Assembly: GCA_020402745.1 (NCBI GenBank)
Contig: JADBYZ010000009.1
Location: 1 to 64,000, forward strand
DNA length: 64,000 bases
From: Phenylobacterium sp.
GTDB lineage: Bacteria; Pseudomonadota; Alphaproteobacteria; Caulobacterales; Caulobacteraceae
Direction: 5' to 3'
Position 1 is the first letter of the stretch, and every line of letters begins with the position of its first letter. Under the pieces are notes generated by a model. It worked only from the letters and a program-made list of their open reading frames with translations. It was not told the origin of the DNA and made no database searches. Below are positions 25,138-33,512 of the stretch, piece by piece. The translations under genes and the position numbers were made by a program.

Positions 25138-28100
25138 TCAGGCCGGGGCCTTCTCCTCGCCCCGCGCCGCCAGCCAGTAGAGCACCGGGGTGGCGATCCG
25201 GCTGAGCAGGGTCGAAGAGATGAGCCCGCCGATGATGGCGATCGCCAGGGGCGAGTAGAGGCCCGACCGCTCCAACGCCAGGGGGATGAGGCCGCCGATG
25301 GCGGTGACGCTCGTCAGCAGCACCGGCAGGAAGCGCACCTCTCCGGCCCGCTCGATGGCCTCGCGCAGGGGGACGCCCTCGCGCCTCAGTTGCTCGGTGA
25401 AGTCGACCAGCAGGATGGAGTTTTTGATCTCGATGCCGATCAGGGCGATGATGCCGATCACCGCCGTGAAGGACAGGGAGTTGCCGGTGATGGCCAGGGC
25501 GCCCACGGCGCCGAACAGGCCCAGGGGAATGATGCCGGCCACCACCAGGGCGCTCTTGAACCGCCCGAACTCCAGGACCAAGACGGCCAGGATGCCGAAG
25601 ATGGCGATGGTGATGGCCGCCCCCAGGCCCGAGAAGCTTTCGGACTGGGCCTCGGCCTGGCCGCCGAAGCTGAGCCGGTAGCCGGGCGGCAGGGCGAGAT
25701 CCGCCAGGCGGCGCTCGACCTCGGTCGTGACCGTGGAAGCCAGGGCGCCCGGTTCGAGGAAGGCCGAGACCGTCACCGTTCTCTCCCGTTCGAACCGGTC
25801 GATCCGCGCAGGTCCTGTCACAGGCGTCGGCGCAGAGAGGGTCGAGAGGGGCGTCGCCCCACCGTTGGCGGTGGGCACGTAGATGGAGCCCAGGGCGTCG
25901 AGCTCATTCCGGTCTCCGACGCCGGTCTGTTCCATGGGCAGGCGCACCTTGACCGAGTAGTCGTCGCCGTCGACGTCCCGGAAACGGGCGGCTTCCTCGC
26001 CGCTCAGGGCCAGGCGGACGGTGCGTCGGGCCGCCCCCGGGGCGACGCCTAGGGTCGCGGCCTTGGCTTCATCCAGGCCGAGGTCGAGGTCGGTCCGCTC
26101 CACCCGCAGGGGATTGCTGATGTCCCGCGCTCCGGGAGTGGCCTTGAGGATCTGTTCAATCCGGTCGGCGCCCGCCTTCAGCACCTCCAGCCGCTCGCCA
26201 CTCAGGCGGACCTCGATCGGCGCCTCTACGGGGGGGCCGTTCTCGAAAAGAACAAGGGTGATCCGGGCCCCGGGATACCGGGCGAAACCCTCGCGCAGGC
26301 GAGCCACGACGTCCTCGCTCTTGCCCGGCTTCCAGGCCTTGAGGCCCACGAAGACCTCAGCGTAGGCCGTGCTGCTCTCCCGCTGCTGCTGGTTGTAGAA
26401 GATTTGCGGATTCCCACGGCCGAGATTGGCCGCCCGCCAGGCGACCTCGGGCTCGCGGGCCAGGACCCCGTCGACATAGCGCAGGGCCTGCTCGGTCCTC
26501 GTCAGGGCGGTTCCGTCAGGAAGTTCGACCCGAACCAGGAACTGGGGCGTCTCGGCCGGAGGGAAGAGACTCGTACCTATGGCCCGGACCATCGGAATTG
26601 CGGTCAGGCACAGCCCCAGGATCAGCGCCGTGGTCAGGAGCGGCCTTGCGAGTCCGGCGTGCAGGACGGGCGCATAGAACCTCTGGATACCGCCGTTGAT
26701 GGTTTGCAGGAGGCGGTTGCCCTCCGGATCTTCATGGCGGGACAGGATTCGGCTGGCCAGGAAGGGGATGATGGTCAGGGCGACCACCAGGGAGGCGCCC
26801 ACCGTCGCGAGGACTGTGACCGGAAGGGACCGGATGTAGGCGCCGGAGCCGCCGGGCAGGGCCATCAGCGGCAGGAAGGCCAGCATCAGGGCTGCGGTGC
26901 AGCCGACGACCGCCAGGCCGATCTGCCGGGTCCCGTTGATGGCTGCGGTGATCCGATCCTCGCCCTCACGCATACGGCGCGCGATGTTCTCGACCACCAC
27001 GATGCTGTCGTCGACCAGGAGGCCGAGAGCCAGGACGAACCCGGCGATCGACAACTGGTTCAGGGTGAAGCCGAAGGCCTGGACGAGGGCGAGGCCGATC
27101 AGCAGGGACAGCGGGATCGACATCATCACCACCACCCCGGCCCGGAGGCCGAGTGGCAGGAGGGTGAGAAGGACAAGGCCGACGGCGATGCCGAAGTCCC
27201 GGAAAAGCTTCCCCAGGCGATGATCGACATTCTCTGACTGGAAGAAGGCGCGCTCCAGCTTCACGCCGGCCGGCAGGGTCTTCTCGTATGCGTCGAGTGT
27301 CTGGCGGACCTGCGCCGTGATCCGGCCGACATCCTCGCCATCCTTCTGGGTGACGGTCACGAACACCGCCCGCTTGCCGTTGAACCGGGCCAGATGGCCG
27401 GGCTCATCCTGCGCCCAGGCGACTTCAGCAACGTCGCGAACCCGGACGACCCTGCCCTCAAGGCTGCGCACCGGAGTCTCCGCCACGGACTCCAAGGTCT
27501 CGAAGGCGCCGCCCGTCTTGACGTTGAACCGGCGATCGCCCGCCTGGAGGGCGCCCACGGGGGCCTCGGCGCCCCGCGCCCTCAGGGCGTCGGTGACGGC
27601 GGTGGCGGGAAGCTGGAGCGCTGCAAGCCTTGCCAGATCAAGAGAGACCCGCACCTCCGAAGCCGGCGCCCCCCAGTAGCGGGCCTGTCGGACGCCCGGC
27701 GTCCGGGCGAGGTCCTCGCGCAGGCGCTCCGCGGCCTTCTCTAGCCGGCGCATGGGCAACGTGTCGCTGACCAGGGCCACCTGGACGATGGCCACCTCTG
27801 TCGTCCGCGCGCGGCGGACCTCCAGCCTGACAATGCCGTCCGGCAGCGTCGGGCGCAGGGCGTTCACCTCCCGCACCACCTCGTCGTACTTCCGCTCGGG
27901 ATCGACGTCATAGGTGAACTCCACGTCCACGACGCCGACGCCGTCCTGGCTGGTGGAGCGGATCTGAGCGACCGAATCGAGACCGTCGATCGCCTCTTCG
28001 ATGGGATCGACGATCAGCTGCTCCACCTCTGCCGGCTCGGCTCCGGGCAGAACCGCCTGGACGATGACGATCGGCAGCGGGAAGTGCGGGTCCTCCGACC

Positions 28101-28206
28101 TCGGGGTCGAAAGAAAGGCGTTGACGCCCAGGGCCGCCAGCAGGGCGAAGGCGACGAGGGTGAACTGCCAGCGGCGGACCGCAAAGCCGGCGATGTCGAG
28201 GTTCAT
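25138..28206 (-). CDS. RND efflux permease
   Basis: The 1022-residue inner-membrane pump belongs to the AcrB/MdtB superfamily. It starts IAGFAVRRWQFTLVAFALLA and has the large periplasmic porter loops. The proton-relay Asp pair is in LVDDSIVVVENIARRM, and the second half repeats SILLVDFTEQLRREGV. It exports drugs, dyes or other amphiphiles through a tripartite complex with the lipoprotein adaptor encoded just upstream (ATGA overlap). No outer-membrane factor gene is next to it, so a shared TolC-type channel is expected. It is probably repressed by the divergent TetR protein. Confidence 0.95.
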   Translation of the reverse strand: MNLDIAGFAVRRWQFTLVAFALLAALGVNAFLSTPRSEDPHFPLPIVIVQAVLPGAEPAEVEQLIVDPIEEAIDGLDSVAQIRSTSQDGVGVVDVEFTYDVDPERKYDEVVREVNALRPTLPDGIVRLEVRRARTTEVAIVQVALVSDTLPMRRLEKAAERLREDLARTPGVRQARYWGAPASEVRVSLDLARLAALQLPATAVTDALRARGAEAPVGALQAGDRRFNVKTGGAFETLESVAETPVRSLEGRVVRVRDVAEVAWAQDEPGHLARFNGKRAVFVTVTQKDGEDVGRITAQVRQTLDAYEKTLPAGVKLERAFFQSENVDHRLGKLFRDFGIAVGLVLLTLLPLGLRAGVVVMMSIPLSLLIGLALVQAFGFTLNQLSIAGFVLALGLLVDDSIVVVENIARRMREGEDRITAAINGTRQIGLAVVGCTAALMLAFLPLMALPGGSGAYIRSLPVTVLATVGASLVVALTIIPFLASRILSRHEDPEGNRLLQTINGGIQRFYAPVLHAGLARPLLTTALILGLCLTAIPMVRAIGTSLFPPAETPQFLVRVELPDGTALTRTEQALRYVDGVLAREPEVAWRAANLGRGNPQIFYNQQQRESSTAYAEVFVGLKAWKPGKSEDVVARLREGFARYPGARITLVLFENGPPVEAPIEVRLSGERLEVLKAGADRIEQILKATPGARDISNPLRVERTDLDLGLDEAKAATLGVAPGAARRTVRLALSGEEAARFRDVDGDDYSVKVRLPMEQTGVGDRNELDALGSIYVPTANGGATPLSTLSAPTPVTGPARIDRFERERTVTVSAFLEPGALASTVTTEVERRLADLALPPGYRLSFGGQAEAQSESFSGLGAAITIAIFGILAVLVLEFGRFKSALVVAGIIPLGLFGAVGALAITGNSLSFTAVIGIIALIGIEIKNSILLVDFTEQLRREGVPLREAIERAGEVRFLPVLLTSVTAIGGLIPLALERSGLYSPLAIAIIGGLISSTLLSRIATPVLYWLAARGEEKAPA

Positions 28207-29282
28207 TTGACGGCGCCGGACAGGGCGCTGGCGTCGGCGACCCGGACGCGCTCGCCATCGCTGAGGAAGCCGCCGCCGGCGGTGACCACCTGGTCGCCTG
28301 CAGCGAGCCCGCGCAGGCGTGCGTGGTCGCCGTCAAAGCCAAGGAAGACGACCTGCGTGCGGGTCACCCGGTCGCCCTTGAGACGAAAGACGTAAGCCTT
28401 TCCGCCGCTGGCCTCAATGACGGCCTCGGCGGGCGCCCGGACGACATCCTGGACGCCTTTGGCAGCCGGAAAGACCGCCTTGGCGGTCAGGCCGCTCCGC
28501 AGATCCGGTCGGCTGGGCACCTCGATCTCCACCGTCACAGCGCCGGTGCGGGGGTCGGCGCCCTGGCCGACCCTGGCCACCCGTCCGGCAAGCGCCTCGC
28601 CCGGCAGGGAGTCGATCACGGCCTTGACCTCCTGTCCGATGGAGACCCGGTTGATGTCGCGATCGGCGACAGGGACCCGCAGGACAAGGGGGCTGGAAAG
28701 GTCGGCCACCCGCAGGATGGTCTGTCCCGGCTGCAGCACTTCGCCGGCCTGGGCCAGCCTCTCGAGGACCACGCCGCTGGCCGGTGCGACCAGCCGCGAC
28801 CATCGACCGTCGAAGGCAGCGGCGTCGTAGGCCGCCTGGGCGGCCGTCACAGCGGTGCGGCGATCCTCCAGCCGCTGGTTGCTGACGTATCCCTGGGCGA
28901 AGAGGGCTTCGTCCCGACGCAGGTCCCGACGCGCGCGCTCCAGGTCGGCCTCGGCCTGGGTGACCCGGGCGTTGACCGCCGCCGGATCGATCCGGGCGAG
29001 CACCTGACCGGCCGACACCGGGTCTCCGGCGTCGACGGCGAGTGAGGTCATGACCCCTCCGACCCGGAAGGAGAGGTTCATCTCCTTCTGGCGCTCCAGG
29101 GCTCCGCTGACGGTCAGGCCGCCGCCCGACCCATCCGGTTCAACAACGGCGGTCTCGACGGCCGGCGGTTGCGGCGGAGCCGGGTCTTCGGGGGAGCTGC
29201 AGGCCCCCAGGGCCAGAAGGCCCCAGGCCATCAAGGCCGGGACGACAATGGGAGGCCGCAAGCGTCGGAGGGGCGGGGCCAT
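28203..29282 (-). CDS. RND periplasmic adaptor lipoprotein (HlyD/MFP family)
   Basis: The signal ends at the lipobox ALGAC (Cys28), so the protein is anchored to the inner membrane. Then follow a beta-barrel and lipoyl half (NLSFRVGGVMTSLAVDAGDPV), a coiled-coil hairpin (RVTQAEADLERARRDLRRDE, about 90-140), the second lipoyl half (VAPASGVVLERLAQAGEVLQ), and the membrane-proximal domain. It joins the permease to the outer-membrane channel. It is the first gene of the efflux operon, and its start lies close to the palindromic operator. Confidence 0.93.
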   Translation of the reverse strand: MAPPLRRLRPPIVVPALMAWGLLALGACSSPEDPAPPQPPAVETAVVEPDGSGGGLTVSGALERQKEMNLSFRVGGVMTSLAVDAGDPVSAGQVLARIDPAAVNARVTQAEADLERARRDLRRDEALFAQGYVSNQRLEDRRTAVTAAQAAYDAAAFDGRWSRLVAPASGVVLERLAQAGEVLQPGQTILRVADLSSPLVLRVPVADRDINRVSIGQEVKAVIDSLPGEALAGRVARVGQGADPRTGAVTVEIEVPSRPDLRSGLTAKAVFPAAKGVQDVVRAPAEAVIEASGGKAYVFRLKGDRVTRTQVVFLGFDGDHARLRGLAAGDQVVTAGGGFLSDGERVRVADASALSGAVK

Positions 29283-29313
29283 GGCGATGCACCGGTAAAG
29301 CTATCAATCTGCG

Positions 29314-29328
29314 CTTATCACTGATAAG
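29314..29328. promoter_or_regulatory. Perfect palindrome, probable TetR operator
   Basis: CTTATCACTGATAAG is a perfect 7+1+7 palindrome in the 99-base gap between the adaptor gene and the divergent TetR gene. Its size and position fit a TetR-family operator controlling both directions. Local AT-richness stands out against the high-GC surroundings. Confidence 0.7.
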
Positions 29329-29381
29329 GAAAGTGACCTTGTCAAGCTGGACCGGGCGCCCGCCCGGGTGAATTCGACGTC

Positions 29382-30032
29382 ATGATTCCCACTGAGGTGC
29401 GCTCGACCCGGAAGCCCAGAGGCCACGGATTCGAAACTCGCGACGAGATCCTCGATGCGGCGCTGCGTCTGTTCTCGGAACACGGGGTTATGGGGGTCTC
29501 GACCCGTCAAATCGCAGGGAGGGTCGGCATCTCCCAGCCTGCGCTCTATGCGCACTTCCGAAACCGGGACGACCTGTTGGCGGAGCTGTGCGAACGGGCC
29601 TTCTCCGAGCTGGAGCAGCGCCTCAACACCCTGCCCGAAGACGCCATGACAGACCGCACCGCCCTCCTGCGTGTCTGCCGGTTCTATATCGACTTCGGCC
29701 TGGAAAGGCCGGACGCCTATCGCATGGCCTTCATGCAGGAGAAGCGAAAGTCCCCTGAAGAGGACCTGGATCCGCGCTTCCTGGCGGCGGGATTGACGAC
29801 CTTCGAGGCGTTTCAGAAGCGGCTGACGCGACTGGTCTCCCTCGGCCTGACCCGTCCCGGGGACGCCCGGCTCCTGGCTCAGTCCCTCTGGGCGGGACTG
29901 CACGGTTTGGTCTCGCTTCTACTCGCCCGGGGTGAGTTCCCGTGGGTGGAGAGAGAGACCCTCATCGCCCGCCATCTGGATCTTCTGGCGGATGGCGTGC
30001 TTCACCCTGACTCTCTCACCCCCCGCCGTTGA
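29382..30032 (+). CDS. TetR family regulator of the adjacent efflux operon
   Basis: The helix-turn-helix reads TRDEILDAALRLFSEHGVMG, then VSTRQIAGRVGISQPALYAHF. This is followed by RNRDDLLAEL and a helical C-terminal ligand domain of the TetR_C_33/WHG kind (RPDAYRMAFMQEKRKSP). At 216 residues it has the normal size. It is divergent from the RND operon with a palindrome between, the classical layout for a drug-responsive repressor. Its last 17 bases overlap the convergent SDR gene. Confidence 0.92.
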   Translation: MIPTEVRSTRKPRGHGFETRDEILDAALRLFSEHGVMGVSTRQIAGRVGISQPALYAHFRNRDDLLAELCERAFSELEQRLNTLPEDAMTDRTALLRVCRFYIDFGLERPDAYRMAFMQEKRKSPEEDLDPRFLAAGLTTFEAFQKRLTRLVSLGLTRPGDARLLAQSLWAGLHGLVSLLLARGEFPWVERETLIARHLDLLADGVLHPDSLTPRR

Positions 30033-30777
30033 TGTTGATCTTCTGGCCGTTGGCGTAGGGGTTGGCCGACGAAACCAGCCAGGTGACCGCAGCGGCCACG
30101 TCCTCGGGGGTGGAGACCCGGCCGAAGGGCGAGCGGGCGTCCAGCTCGTGGATGTCGGCGAGGCCGGTGGTGGCCTTGGTCAGGCGCTTGCCCATCTCAG
30201 TGACGGTCAGGGACGGGGCGACGATATTGCAGCGGATGCCGTGCGCGCGCTCCTCCTTGGCGATGGTCAGGGCCAGGGCCTCCATGGCCGCCTTGGCCAT
30301 GTTGTAGGGTCCGCCGCGGGCCGCCATGCCCATCGTCGCGACGGAGGAGATCATGATGATGTCGCCCCGGCCGCGGGTGCGCATCTGGGGGATCAGGAGC
30401 TTGCACAGATAGTGCGGGCCGAAGGCGTGGACCCGGACCACCCGCTCCATCTCGGCGGGGTCGGTGTCGGCCACCGACTGGCCGCGGCTGGCGATGCCGG
30501 CGTTGTTCACCAGGATGTCGACGCCCCCGAAGTCGCGGACCACAGCCTCGGCCATGGCGGCGTCCTGGTCGAAGTCCTCCACCGCGGCGGCGTAGGTGCG
30601 GGCGGTGCGGCCCAGGGCGCGGATCTCGGCGGCGGTTTCCTCAGCCGCATCGGCGTCGGAGCGGTAGTTGACGGCGATGTCCGCCCCGGCCTCGGCCAGG
30701 AAGAGGGAGATGGCCCGGCCGATGCCCCGGCCCCCGCCGGTGACAAGGGCGACGCGCCCGGAAAGATCGATCTGCAT
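30016..30777 (-). CDS. Short-chain dehydrogenase/reductase
   Basis: This classical SDR of 253 residues has TGGGRGIGRAISLFLAEAGA (cofactor loop), NNAGIASR, and the catalytic set SSV...YNMAK at about residues 135-155. It ends GQKININGGG, close to FabG-type ends. It probably interconverts a hydroxyl and a keto group with NAD(P)H; substrate unknown. The 3' end overlaps the convergent TetR gene by 17 bases. Upstream lie two palindromic elements, so it is probably a single-gene transcript. Confidence 0.88.
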   Translation of the reverse strand: MQIDLSGRVALVTGGGRGIGRAISLFLAEAGADIAVNYRSDADAAEETAAEIRALGRTARTYAAAVEDFDQDAAMAEAVVRDFGGVDILVNNAGIASRGQSVADTDPAEMERVVRVHAFGPHYLCKLLIPQMRTRGRGDIIMISSVATMGMAARGGPYNMAKAAMEALALTIAKEERAHGIRCNIVAPSLTVTEMGKRLTKATTGLADIHELDARSPFGRVSTPEDVAAAVTWLVSSANPYANGQKININGGG

Positions 30778-30815
30778 GGCTGTCAGTCTCCTCCACTCAC
30801 GGTTTTCAAAGTCCT

Positions 30816-30864
30816 AGAGCCTGTTCCCTTCAGACGGAATGTCTGAAGGGGAAAAACAGGCTCT
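30816..30864. repeat. Large palindromic intergenic element
   Basis: AGAGCCTGTT CCCTTCAGAC, the loop GGAAT, GTCTGAAGGG, a 4-base bulge and AACAGGCTCT form a 20-pair hairpin. It resembles the dispersed intergenic palindromes of alphaproteobacteria. Confidence 0.75.
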
Positions 30865-30878
30865 GAGTCCGAAACGTG

Positions 30879-30928
30879 AGATCATGTTTCGATCCGATAA
30901 CCGGTTCCCACCTCCCGGGACATGATCT
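30879..30928. repeat. Second palindromic element
   Basis: AGATCATGT pairs perfectly with ACATGATCT across 32 bases that contain CCGATAACCGGTTCCCACC. The layout is that of the widespread ATCATG...ACCGGTTCCCA repeat of alphaproteobacterial intergenic DNA. Confidence 0.65.
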
Positions 30929-31042
30929 GGCGGAGGCGTGCTGCGGGGTCAGTGGATGTCTGACGACCCCTTCCCTTGACCGGCGCCCAGCGCGTACGGG
31001 GAGGCGGGTCAACCTCGGGAGAGACTCGGCGGGAGTGGAGCC

Positions 31043-31717
31043 ATGACATCTCAAACGAGGTCGGGACTTTCGGGTCTGAAGGTCTGGGCCGCGACGGCGG
31101 GAGCCGCCGGGCTTTCCGTCTTCGCGGCGGGCCTGGTCGGCGCCGCTCCCACAGCGGGCGGCGCTCCGGATCCCGCATTTCTCTTCGCTGTTACCGGACA
31201 GGGGCCGGCGCTCCTGAGCACGGGCCCCGAGCCCGGGTCCGGCCCGGCGGGACGGCTTGAGGCCGGGGCGTCCGGCCTGGTCCTGACAGGGCGCTGGGCC
31301 GAAGGAGTTGGCGGACGGGTCTGGGAGGTGGTGGTCGGGCCCGGTGATCGCCTGGCGTGGGCCGCAGCCGAGCGACTGGCCCCCGCCGCCGCCGATCCGT
31401 CGCCTGCGCCCCTGCAGTGCTCGGGAACCGAACCCTTCTGGGGGCTGAAGACGGCGGGCGGACGCGCCCGGATGAGTCGGCCCGGAATGAAGGACGCCGT
31501 CTTCACCGCCGGCCCCCGGCGGGGCGCAACGGGCGATTCCCGGGTCTTCGTCCAGCGCCTGTCCGGGCCGGGAAGGGCCCTGGGCCAGCTGGCGGTGATC
31601 CGCCGCCCCGACGGCTGCTCCGACGGCATGTCGGACCTCCTGGCCCCCTACGAGGTGGTGGTCACCACCCCTTCCGGCGAGGTCCTGGCGGGCTGCTGCC
31701 GCCGGGCAGGGGACTGA
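31043..31717 (+). CDS. Secreted COG3650-like protein
   Basis: The N-terminal hydrophobic stretch (GAAGLSVFAAGLVGAAP, about residues 18-36) looks like a signal peptide. The middle has QCSGTEPFWGL, followed by a C-terminal region with CSDGMSDLLAPYEVVV. The C-x-G-T-EPFW motif is the hallmark of COG3650 membrane-associated proteins of unknown function. Cysteines at both motifs may form disulfides. It reads as a single gene; the next gene starts 70 bases downstream on the same strand. Confidence 0.75.
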   Translation: MTSQTRSGLSGLKVWAATAGAAGLSVFAAGLVGAAPTAGGAPDPAFLFAVTGQGPALLSTGPEPGSGPAGRLEAGASGLVLTGRWAEGVGGRVWEVVVGPGDRLAWAAAERLAPAAADPSPAPLQCSGTEPFWGLKTAGGRARMSRPGMKDAVFTAGPRRGATGDSRVFVQRLSGPGRALGQLAVIRRPDGCSDGMSDLLAPYEVVVTTPSGEVLAGCCRRAGD

Positions 31718-31786
31718 AGGGGGTTTGACGGCGGCGAGGCAAGGGGATCAGCTAGGGGCCTGACCTTCGCCGGAGACCTTCCCGCC

Positions 31787-32401
31787 ATGCCCGCCCCCGC
31801 CAATACCGAGTTCGATATCCGCGGCGTCAACCACATCGCCCTGGTCTGCCGGGACATGGCCCGCACGGTGGCCTTCTATCGCGATGTCCTGGGCATGCCC
31901 CTGGTCAAGACCATCGAGCTGCCCATGAAGTCAGGCCAGCACTTCTTTTTCGACATCGGCAACGGCGACTCCCTCGCCTTCTTCTGGTTCCCCGACGCCC
32001 CGGCCCAGACCCCGGGCGTGTCCTCGCCCCGCACCCTGCCGCACGAGGGCGGGCTGGTCACCGCCCACGGCTCCATGAACCATCTGGCCTTCAACGTGCC
32101 GGTCGAGAAGTTCGACGCCTATGTGGAACGGCTCAAGGCCAAGGGGATCGAGGTCTCGCCGGTCTTCAACCACGATAACTCGGCCTTCCAGATCAGCGCC
32201 GAGGTGACGGACGAGGTCTTCGTGCGCTCGGTCTACTTCTTCGATCCCGACGGCGTCTGCCTGGAGTTCGCCGCCTGGACCCGGCCCATGGGTCCGGCGG
32301 ACGTCGAGCACGAGGCGGCTACGGCGGAGGGCGGCCGCAGCCAGGGCCTTGTGCTGGATGCCGACGGCGCTCCCATCCAGACCGCCCGGACGGGGGGCTG
32401 A
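31787..32401 (+). CDS. VOC (glyoxalase/dioxygenase) family protein
   Basis: The 204-residue protein has paired beta-alpha-beta modules of the VOC fold: GVNHIALVCRDMARTVAFYR, DVLGMPLVKTIEL, and later SMNHLAFNVPVEKFDAYVER and FFDPDGVCLEF. His16, His in MNHLAF and Glu in CLEFA are the likely metal ligands. Glyoxalase, bleomycin-resistance and ring-cleaving dioxygenase roles are all possible. It sits 3 bases before an AhpD-like gene, so the two form an operon. Confidence 0.85.
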   Translation: MPAPANTEFDIRGVNHIALVCRDMARTVAFYRDVLGMPLVKTIELPMKSGQHFFFDIGNGDSLAFFWFPDAPAQTPGVSSPRTLPHEGGLVTAHGSMNHLAFNVPVEKFDAYVERLKAKGIEVSPVFNHDNSAFQISAEVTDEVFVRSVYFFDPDGVCLEFAAWTRPMGPADVEHEAATAEGGRSQGLVLDADGAPIQTARTGG

Positions 32402-32404
32402 GCC

Positions 32405-33052
32405 ATGCCCGTCCTGCGCCAGGTCCCCCGCGCCGAGGTCGGCTCGGACCTGATCCACCGTTATTACGACCTGCTGTTCGGCCCCGGGCGCGACCCGGTG
32501 GCCGAGCCGGGCACCGCCACCGGCACGCCCGGCGACTGGTGGACTGTCTTCGCCCTGGCGCCCGACATCTTCCGCCACGCGGTGGAGGGTTTCGCGGTCT
32601 ACCGGCATCCCGACCGGAAGATCGATCCTGTCCTGCGCGAGCTGGGCCAGACCCGGGCCGGTTGGGCGCACGGCAGCCAGTTCGTCTTCTCCCAGCACTG
32701 CAAGTCCCTGCGGGGCCTGGGCGTGCCGGAGGCAAAGATCGCGGCCATCCCCGCCTGGGCGGTCTCAGACGTCTTCGATGCGCGCGAGCGGGCCGTGCTG
32801 GCCTATGCCGACTGCCTGACGACCGGGTCGGGGCGCACCCCGCCCGAGGTGTTCGAGGCCCTGCGCTCCTTTTGGGGCGATGAGGAGATCCTGGAGTTCA
32901 CCTACATCACCGCCCTCTACGGCATGCACGCCGTCATGACCCGCGCTCTCCGGCTGGAGTTTGACGACCGCGACGATCCCATCACCGAGGTCGCGGCTCC
33001 GGAAGGGTTCTCCGCGGCCGATTTTCTGAGCGCACGCCCAGGGTCCCGCTGA
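32405..33052 (+). CDS. AhpD/carboxymuconolactone-decarboxylase-like protein
   Basis: The central segment (ELGQTRAGWAHGSQFVFSQH, then CKSLRGLGVPEAKIAAI, then ERAVLAYADCLT) matches the helical CMD fold. The usual CxxC of AhpD is reduced: only one cysteine follows the H in SQHCKSLR, so peroxidase activity through a cysteine pair is doubtful. It follows the VOC gene directly; such pairs occur in catabolic loci. Substrate unknown. Confidence 0.82.
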   Translation: MPVLRQVPRAEVGSDLIHRYYDLLFGPGRDPVAEPGTATGTPGDWWTVFALAPDIFRHAVEGFAVYRHPDRKIDPVLRELGQTRAGWAHGSQFVFSQHCKSLRGLGVPEAKIAAIPAWAVSDVFDARERAVLAYADCLTTGSGRTPPEVFEALRSFWGDEEILEFTYITALYGMHAVMTRALRLEFDDRDDPITEVAAPEGFSAADFLSARPGSR

Positions 33053-33183
33053 GCCGGTCGGAAAGGCCGCCGCCCTGGCCCGGGCGCTGGCCCCCTGCGA
33101 GCGCGCAAGGGCTTCCGGCCTTCCTGCGATGACGCTACCCTGCAGCTTCATCCCCGCAGGAGGGGTCAGCAGGGAGACGCAAG

Positions 33184-33435
33184 ATGACGGAGCGCAAGGC
33201 GGTCGTGGCGGGCAAGGCCCCCATTCCGGTCGAGGTCGAGGCCGGCAAGGCCTATTTCTGGTGCACCTGCGGCCTGTCCAAGAACCAGCCCTTCTGCGAC
33301 GGGGCCCACCTGCGCGAAGGCACGGACTTCCTGCCCCAGAAGTGGGAGGCCCCCGAGAGCCGCACCGTCTATTTCTGCGCCTGCAAGCAGACCGTCGGCG
33401 CCCCGCTCTGCGACGGAACCCACAACCGGCTCTGA
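33184..33435 (+). CDS. CDGSH iron-sulfur domain protein, two-motif type
   Basis: This 83-residue protein has two CDGSH-type motifs, CTCGLSKNQPFCDGAH (residues 28-43) and CACKQTVGAPLCDGTH (residues 66-81). Each should hold a [2Fe-2S] cluster with three Cys and one His ligand. It is a soluble small redox protein of unknown partner; bacterial double-CDGSH proteins are known as a family. GGGAGACGCAAG before ATG supports the start. Confidence 0.92.
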   Translation: MTERKAVVAGKAPIPVEVEAGKAYFWCTCGLSKNQPFCDGAHLREGTDFLPQKWEAPESRTVYFCACKQTVGAPLCDGTHNRL

Positions 33436-33512
33436 CCGGCGCCCCTTCCCGCCTTTGCCGCGTCCTCTCCCGGACCCGGCCTGACACAACCGCTCCTGAT
33501 CCGGAGTCCCCC

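Noticed and set aside
30016..30032. 17-base overlap of TetR and SDR ends as a regulatory antisense pair
   Set aside because: Short convergent overlaps are common in compact genomes and nothing else supports regulation.
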